Assembly: GCA_021798095.1 (NCBI GenBank)
Contig: JAJZYL010000040.1
Location: 1 to 9,591, forward strand
Source of the DNA: an archaeon
GTDB taxonomy: Archaea; Thermoproteota; Nitrososphaeria; Conexivisphaerales; UBA164
Length of the DNA stretch: 9,591 nucleotides
Reading direction: 5' to 3'
Part shown: positions 5,948-9,591 of the stretch, in pieces
Layout: each line of letters opens with the position of its first letter
Position numbering within the stretch: position 1 is the first letter of the stretch
The notes under the pieces: model-generated
What the model saw: only the letters and a program-made list of their open reading frames with translations
The model's database searches: none
What the model was told of the DNA's origin: nothing
Made by a program: the position numbers and the translations under genes

Positions 5948-5961
5948 AAGATGAAGCGCTG

Positions 5962-6822
5962 ATGGCCAAGAAGATGATGAGGACGCTGCTGGGGTACATC
6001 CCGGCAAATTCGCCGATGCAGAAGCTGCATCCGATCACAAAGATCGCATTCCTGCTACTGGTCAGCGCCTATCCTCTTCTGGTCAATACGCCAGGGCTCA
6101 ACGCGCTTGGGCTGGTGGCCATGCTCATCCTGCTTCAAGTTTCAAACGTGGAGCTGTCCATATTGAAGCAGTACAGATACCTCATAGTGAGCCTTATAGC
6201 CGTGGTGATAGTCGCCTACACGTTCGCCGGCGGATATGCCCCAGGGTATACCATCCTGTATAGGCTTGGCCCTGTTATAATAAGCCTTCAAAACGAAATC
6301 TTTGCCGTTGTCACGGCCATGAAGCTCGTCTTTGCCGTGTTCGTGATAATCTTTTTCCTATCCACCATAAGGGAAAGGGAGATAGTTCAGGGCCTTAGAT
6401 TCTTAAAGCTGCCTTACAGCGTATGTCTGGTAGCAGGCCTTTCATTCAGGGCCATAGGGGTCTCCCTGATAGATTTCTTCACCATACAGGAGGCCCAGAA
6501 GGCAAGGGCCTTTGACCTTTCGACCTTGCCCATCATGGAGAAGATAAAACAGTACGGTATGTACGTTGTGCCCGTATTTGCGGTGGCGCTCCGAAGGGCT
6601 GAAGATGTATCGCTGGCCCTGGATGCCAGGGGCTTCGTCATGTTCGGCAGGAAGACCGTTAAAACAAACAGGACCGACTATATCCTGAGCGAATATAAGA
6701 TCAAGGCCCTGGACATAGCCATCATAGCTATCCTGATAGCCTTGCTGGTGCTGATAGTCATGGGCGACTACTATTTTGGCTGGTTCAGAATCACGGGGTC
6801 GCTTACCAGCTTTCTAATATGA
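5962..6822 (+). CDS. ecfT: ECF transporter T component (EcfT/CbiQ family)
   Basis: This 286-residue membrane protein couples the ATPases to the S subunit. The N-terminus has the family's LHPITKIAF segment (22-30), followed by hydrophobic helices at about 28-65, 72-90 and 108-135. The cytoplasmic region has both Ala-Arg-X signatures of the coupling helices: EAQKARAF (ARA, 181-183) and ALDARGF (ARG, 222-224). These grip the grooves of the two ATPase domains. A final helix spans about 250-268 and the length is normal for the family. ATG 5962 has no strong Shine-Dalgarno sequence; the earlier ATG at 5951 opens only three codons. The ATPase gene begins 5 bases after its stop, so the two are almost certainly co-translated. 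Confidence 0.9.
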   Translation: MAKKMMRTLLGYIPANSPMQKLHPITKIAFLLLVSAYPLLVNTPGLNALGLVAMLILLQVSNVELSILKQYRYLIVSLIAVVIVAYTFAGGYAPGYTILYRLGPVIISLQNEIFAVVTAMKLVFAVFVIIFFLSTIREREIVQGLRFLKLPYSVCLVAGLSFRAIGVSLIDFFTIQEAQKARAFDLSTLPIMEKIKQYGMYVVPVFAVALRRAEDVSLALDARGFVMFGRKTVKTNRTDYILSEYKIKALDIAIIAILIALLVLIVMGDYYFGWFRITGSLTSFLI

Positions 6823-6826
6823 TAGG

Positions 6827-8542
6827 ATGATAAGGATGGATGAAATAATAAAGTTCGAAAACGTCAGCTGGAAGTACCTGGAAAGGGTCAATAAGACTCT
6901 CAATAACATAAATACCTCCATCAGGAAGGGGGAGTTCGTAGTGCTGGCCGGGCCGAACGATGCCGGGAAGACGTCGCTGCTGATGTGCATGAACGGTATA
7001 ATCCCTAACACCCTGAGGGGGGTCATGGAGGGGAAGGTGCTCATCGATGGAATCAACACGAAGGATGCCGATTTCGCTACGCTTTCCAAGAAGGTCGGGT
7101 ACGTCTTTTCCGACCCGGAAAGCCAGTTCCTTACGATGACTGTGGAGGAGGAGATCGCGTATTCCATGGAGAACGCAGGTCTCCCAAGAAGCGAAATACA
7201 CGACAGGATCGACTGGGCCATGAAGATGGTGGACCTCCCTCTTGAATTCCTCAGCAAGGCGCCATACGAGCTTAGCGGTGGCCAGAAGCAGAGGGTAGCT
7301 ATAGCCTCCGTGATAGCCATGAGGCCGCCCATACTCGTGCTGGACGAACCAACAGGCCAGATAGACCCAATCGGTAAGGCCGAAGTCCTCGATGTGATAT
7401 CCAACATCAAGCGCGGCTATGACATGACCGTGATAATAGCCGAGCACAGGTTCGACAGGCTGATGAAGCTTGCTGACCGCGTCCTGCTAATCGAAGGAGG
7501 CGTAATTACGAGGGATCTGCCGCCCAAGGAGTTCTTCGAAAATCCAAGGGAACTGATCTCCCACGGCATATATCCTCCCGAGTTCAATCTCATTGAAAAG
7601 TACTTCATGGATAAGAAGCTCGTGGACCCTCCGATTTCCCTTTCCCTTGAGGAGTTTCTTTCTAAATTGGACAAGGCCTTACCTAGGATAAAGGAGAGCG
7701 ACCTGCCGCATCAGGAGGAAAGGCCGTCCTATGAAGACGCATCCAGAAGGATCATTGAATTAAAGGGCATAAAGTTTACGTACCCCGATGGCACTCAGGC
7801 TCTGGAAGAAGTTAATTTATCCATAAACAGGGGGGAATTTCTGGCCATAATAGGGCAGAACGGATCCGGAAAGACGACAATAGCAAAGCTGATGGCGGGT
7901 ATACTCAAGCCGACGGAGGGGAAGGTGGTAATAGATGGGGTCGACGTCACACACGAAAGGATAGGGAAAATAGCCTCAAATGTGGGTTATATATTTCAGA
8001 ATCCAGATCACCAGCTATTTGAGCAGACCATAAATCAGGAGATCTCCTACGGCCCGAAAAACCTGGGAATTGATCCGGGAGAGATAGAAAAAAGGGTAAA
8101 GACATCAATGGAGATCACCGGGATTCCACCGACATATCTGGAGGAAAATCCCTTTATATTGAGCAAGGGATGGCGGCAGAAGGTTGCGATAGCTTCGATA
8201 TTAGCCATGGGCCCCAACGTCATAATAATAGATGAGCCCACCACTGGGCAGGACTTTCCACAGGCCGACGTCATCCTTCAGTTCCTTTCAGGGCTCAACA
8301 AAAACGGTCACACCATAATAGTGATAACGCATGACATGACCTTCGTAGCCAGGTTCTGCAGGCGGGCGATAGTCGTTAACAGGGGAAAGATAGTGCTGGA
8401 CGGCACGGTGAAGGACGTATTTAACGCTACGGAAGAGCTTGAAGCTACGAACATCAAGCCCAACGACACGGCGCTTATAGGCAAAAAGCTGCAGCGCTTC
8501 GGCAAGTTTGTAAGCGTTAACGATATAGTGGGCTCGGGCTAG
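6827..8542 (+). CDS. ecfA: ECF transporter fused double ATPase (EcfA-EcfA')
   Basis: Two ABC ATPase domains are fused in 571 residues, so one chain supplies both ATPases that drive ECF uptake. Domain 1 (about 6-250) has Walker A GPNDAGKT (42-49), signature LSGGQ (149-153), Walker B ILVLDE (169-174) and H207; Ser95 stands where the Q-loop Gln normally is. After a linker, domain 2 (about 308-540) has Walker A GQNGSGKT (343-350), Q391, NPDHQLF, Walker B VIIIDE (465-470) and H502. Its signature is LSKGW (445-449) instead of LSGGQ. The site made by Walker A 1 and signature 2 is therefore degenerate, and the opposite site is consensus. ATG 6827 is 4 bases after the T-gene stop; M4 at 6836 is an alternative. 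The fused layout resembles YkoD-type ATPases of thiamin/HMP transporters, but fusion alone does not set substrate. Confidence 0.92.
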   Translation: MIRMDEIIKFENVSWKYLERVNKTLNNINTSIRKGEFVVLAGPNDAGKTSLLMCMNGIIPNTLRGVMEGKVLIDGINTKDADFATLSKKVGYVFSDPESQFLTMTVEEEIAYSMENAGLPRSEIHDRIDWAMKMVDLPLEFLSKAPYELSGGQKQRVAIASVIAMRPPILVLDEPTGQIDPIGKAEVLDVISNIKRGYDMTVIIAEHRFDRLMKLADRVLLIEGGVITRDLPPKEFFENPRELISHGIYPPEFNLIEKYFMDKKLVDPPISLSLEEFLSKLDKALPRIKESDLPHQEERPSYEDASRRIIELKGIKFTYPDGTQALEEVNLSINRGEFLAIIGQNGSGKTTIAKLMAGILKPTEGKVVIDGVDVTHERIGKIASNVGYIFQNPDHQLFEQTINQEISYGPKNLGIDPGEIEKRVKTSMEITGIPPTYLEENPFILSKGWRQKVAIASILAMGPNVIIIDEPTTGQDFPQADVILQFLSGLNKNGHTIIVITHDMTFVARFCRRAIVVNRGKIVLDGTVKDVFNATEELEATNIKPNDTALIGKKLQRFGKFVSVNDIVGSG

Positions 8543-8659
8543 GCGCCGGACATACCGTGTGAAAATATTTTAGCCGGATAATCGTTAAGCGTAATTTAAT
8601 ATTCAGAAACCTCCCATGACAGGACCCCCCCTGGTTTCCTAAAAATCAGTAAAGCCAGC

Positions 8660-8667
8660 ACTTATAT
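8660..8667 (+). promoter_or_regulatory. TATA box for the membrane-protein pair
   Basis: ACTTATAT is centred about 28 bases before the ATG at 8691, predicting a leaderless or near-leaderless message. It makes this pair a separate transcription unit from the ECF operon; the 148-base gap holds no other gene. AAGGAG at 8671-8676 is probably too far (14 bases) from the start to serve as a Shine-Dalgarno site. Confidence 0.5.
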
Positions 8668-8690
8668 TCCAAGGAGAAAACAACAATTAC

Positions 8691-9092
8691 ATGCCAGGAT
8701 GGCCGAAGATGGTCAGGTATTCCTTCATTGTAGGGCTGGCCCTACTCTCTGTGCAGTTCGTGCTGGGCATGATAGCAAACATTTATGCGACCCCGCCATA
8801 TGGGCCCAGCAACATTGGGGTTCACTACGTAATGGGATACGTGCTGGCTGCGGTGGGATTGATCATAATCATTATGGCGGCGCTTTCAAGGCTACGGGGG
8901 CCTGTTGCGTTTGCCATAGCCGGCTTCGCATCCATCGTAATCGCAGGAGAATCTGGGCGTGAATTCGCATTTATATCACAGCAGAGCGGCATTTATTCCC
9001 TCTCAATGGCATTATTCTGGCTAATCGCCTTTACAGCGTACTTCTTGGGGCAGCAGCTCTCTGTTTCAAAGGGCGAGGCGGCAAAAAATTGA
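8691..9092 (+). CDS. Small four-helix membrane protein, function unknown
   Basis: This 133-residue protein has four predicted membrane helices at about 9-31, 44-65, 68-88 and 100-122. The loop after helix 1 is rich in Pro and Gly (ATPPYGPSNIG) and runs into GVHYVMGY, where H45, the only His, lies at the start of helix 2. An ESGREF motif (87-92) separates helices 3 and 4. The layout recalls small heme-binding or cofactor-synthesis membrane modules, but a single His is too little to claim heme. I do not recognise a family. The ATG fits the upstream TATA box. Its stop overlaps the start of the next membrane gene, so the two products are probably made together and may form a complex. Confidence 0.65.
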   Translation: MPGWPKMVRYSFIVGLALLSVQFVLGMIANIYATPPYGPSNIGVHYVMGYVLAAVGLIIIIMAALSRLRGPVAFAIAGFASIVIAGESGREFAFISQQSGIYSLSMALFWLIAFTAYFLGQQLSVSKGEAAKN

Positions 9093-9484
9093 GGATAGCC
9101 ATTTTGCTTGGCACCATCGCTGTACTCCTAGATCTTTTTGTAGGCATATCTGCGCTTGTAGTCACCGGAGGTTTTTCGAGATTATCTTTTCTGCTCGTCG
9201 CATTCTATGATGCATCCCCCATGCTAATGGCTGGCATAGGAGTTTTTGCTGGATTAATGATTGCAATCAAGAAATCAAACGCGAAAAGGGGAGGCTTGGT
9301 GGTATTGATAACAGGCCTGCTGCCAGTTCTGGTACTGTATGATATCGTCCACACGGTGGTTGCATATGGTAGCACATACATTTCCTTTCCCTTAGCTATT
9401 ATATTCATCCTGCTTCTGGTCATTCCAATGATCCTATCATCGATCAGCGGCACTCTTATAATGCGTAGTCAGCGGAATGTCTGA
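9089..9484 (+). CDS. Second small four-helix membrane protein, function unknown (TTG start)
   Basis: This 131-residue protein has hydrophobic helices at about 3-26, 33-61, 67-92 and 98-125, and a short basic loop (KKSNAKRGG, about 61-69) that should face the cytoplasm. A few polar residues lie in the helices (D15, D41, D84, H88); conserved ones would be candidates for function. The start is TTG 9089, overlapping the previous stop as TTGA, a typical translational-coupling arrangement; no ATG or GTG fits in frame nearby. Similar size and helix count to its partner suggest a heteromeric pair, but I see no clear sequence repeat between them. I cannot assign a family. Confidence 0.6.
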   Translation: MRIAILLGTIAVLLDLFVGISALVVTGGFSRLSFLLVAFYDASPMLMAGIGVFAGLMIAIKKSNAKRGGLVVLITGLLPVLVLYDIVHTVVAYGSTYISFPLAIIFILLLVIPMILSSISGTLIMRSQRNV

Positions 9485-9487
9485 TGG

Positions 9488-9496
9488 CCCTTTTTT
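9488..9496 (+). terminator. T-tract terminator after the membrane-protein pair
   Basis: CCCTTTTTT begins a few bases after the TGA at 9482-9484. A short T-run without an obvious hairpin is a normal archaeal terminator, and it sits between this gene and a possible convergent gene end. Confidence 0.4.
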
Positions 9497-9501
9497 ATAT
9501 G

Positions 9502-9591
9502 TTATTTTCCACGCTTATATGTTTGTTGAAACACTGATTTGCTCGCTGCTATGGCGAACTCATGCGTTGAGGGCAACCCGTCATTCCCTGG
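9502..9591 (-). CDS. Possible C-terminal end of a leftward gene (partial)
   Basis: On the minus strand from the window edge, 29 codons stay open to TAA at 9504-9502 and end in SKSVFQQTYKRGK. The composition looks protein-like and a convergent end here would fit the T-tract. Two rightward frames, from ATG 9519 and ATG 9551, also stay open to the edge and the latter has a TATA-like CTTATAT upstream at 9514-9520, so the call is uncertain. No family is recognisable. Confidence 0.35.
   Translation of the reverse strand, partial: PGNDGLPSTHEFAIAASKSVFQQTYKRGK

Noticed and set aside
6803..7447. Leftward 214-residue frame opposite the ECF ATPase
   Set aside because: Antisense shadow of a gene with complete ABC motifs; no promoter faces it.
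9519..9591. Rightward gene starts at ATG 9519 or 9551 running off the edge
   Set aside because: Too few codons to judge. The leftward frame reads more like protein, although the TATA-like sequence at 9514-9520 keeps the 9551 start possible.

Overview
The window looks archaeal. TATA boxes sit about 25-30 bases upstream of start codons, several messages would be nearly leaderless, Shine-Dalgarno sequences are weak or absent, and Arg AGG and Ile ATA codons are common. With an F420-type luciferase-like oxidoreductase, an ECF vitamin-type transporter and a plasmid/virus-type PrimPol, a thermoacidophilic archaeon fits best. Thermoplasmatales is my preferred guess, but Thermoproteota cannot be excluded from sequence alone.

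Region 1 (1-1751) belongs to a mobile replicon. A leftward gene cut by the window edge encodes a primase-polymerase with a PriCT-like segment and the start of a D5_N domain, the usual entry to a superfamily 3 helicase. Upstream lies an unusual divergent control region: two near-copies of one promoter-plus-leader cassette in inverted orientation, each with a TATA box, an 11-base motif and three TGACA-type units spaced 9 bases apart. Rightward from it there may be a 50-residue CxxC peptide gene. I see no integrase, tRNA or att site, so the element's limits are unknown.

Region 2 (1752-2826) holds a gene-poor stretch with a perfect 11-base inverted repeat, then an AT-rich gene for a divergent beta-carbonic-anhydrase-like protein that keeps the zinc ligand and Asp/Arg residues. 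Its composition differs sharply from both sides.

Region 3 (2827-8542) looks chromosomal and metabolic. Leftward are a luciferase-like F420-type oxidoreductase (GTG start) and an M20 amidohydrolase, each with its own TATA box. Divergently, rightward, is a complete ECF transporter: S component, T component and a fused double ATPase. The ATPase is asymmetric: one predicted ATP site is consensus and the other is degenerate. The transporter next to a deacylase and a flavin/F420-type enzyme suggests uptake and salvage of a small vitamin-like compound, but the substrate cannot be read from the sequence.

Region 4 (8543-9591) has two small four-helix membrane proteins of unknown function joined by a TTGA stop/start overlap, then a T-rich terminator. 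A possible C-terminal end of a leftward gene enters from the right edge.
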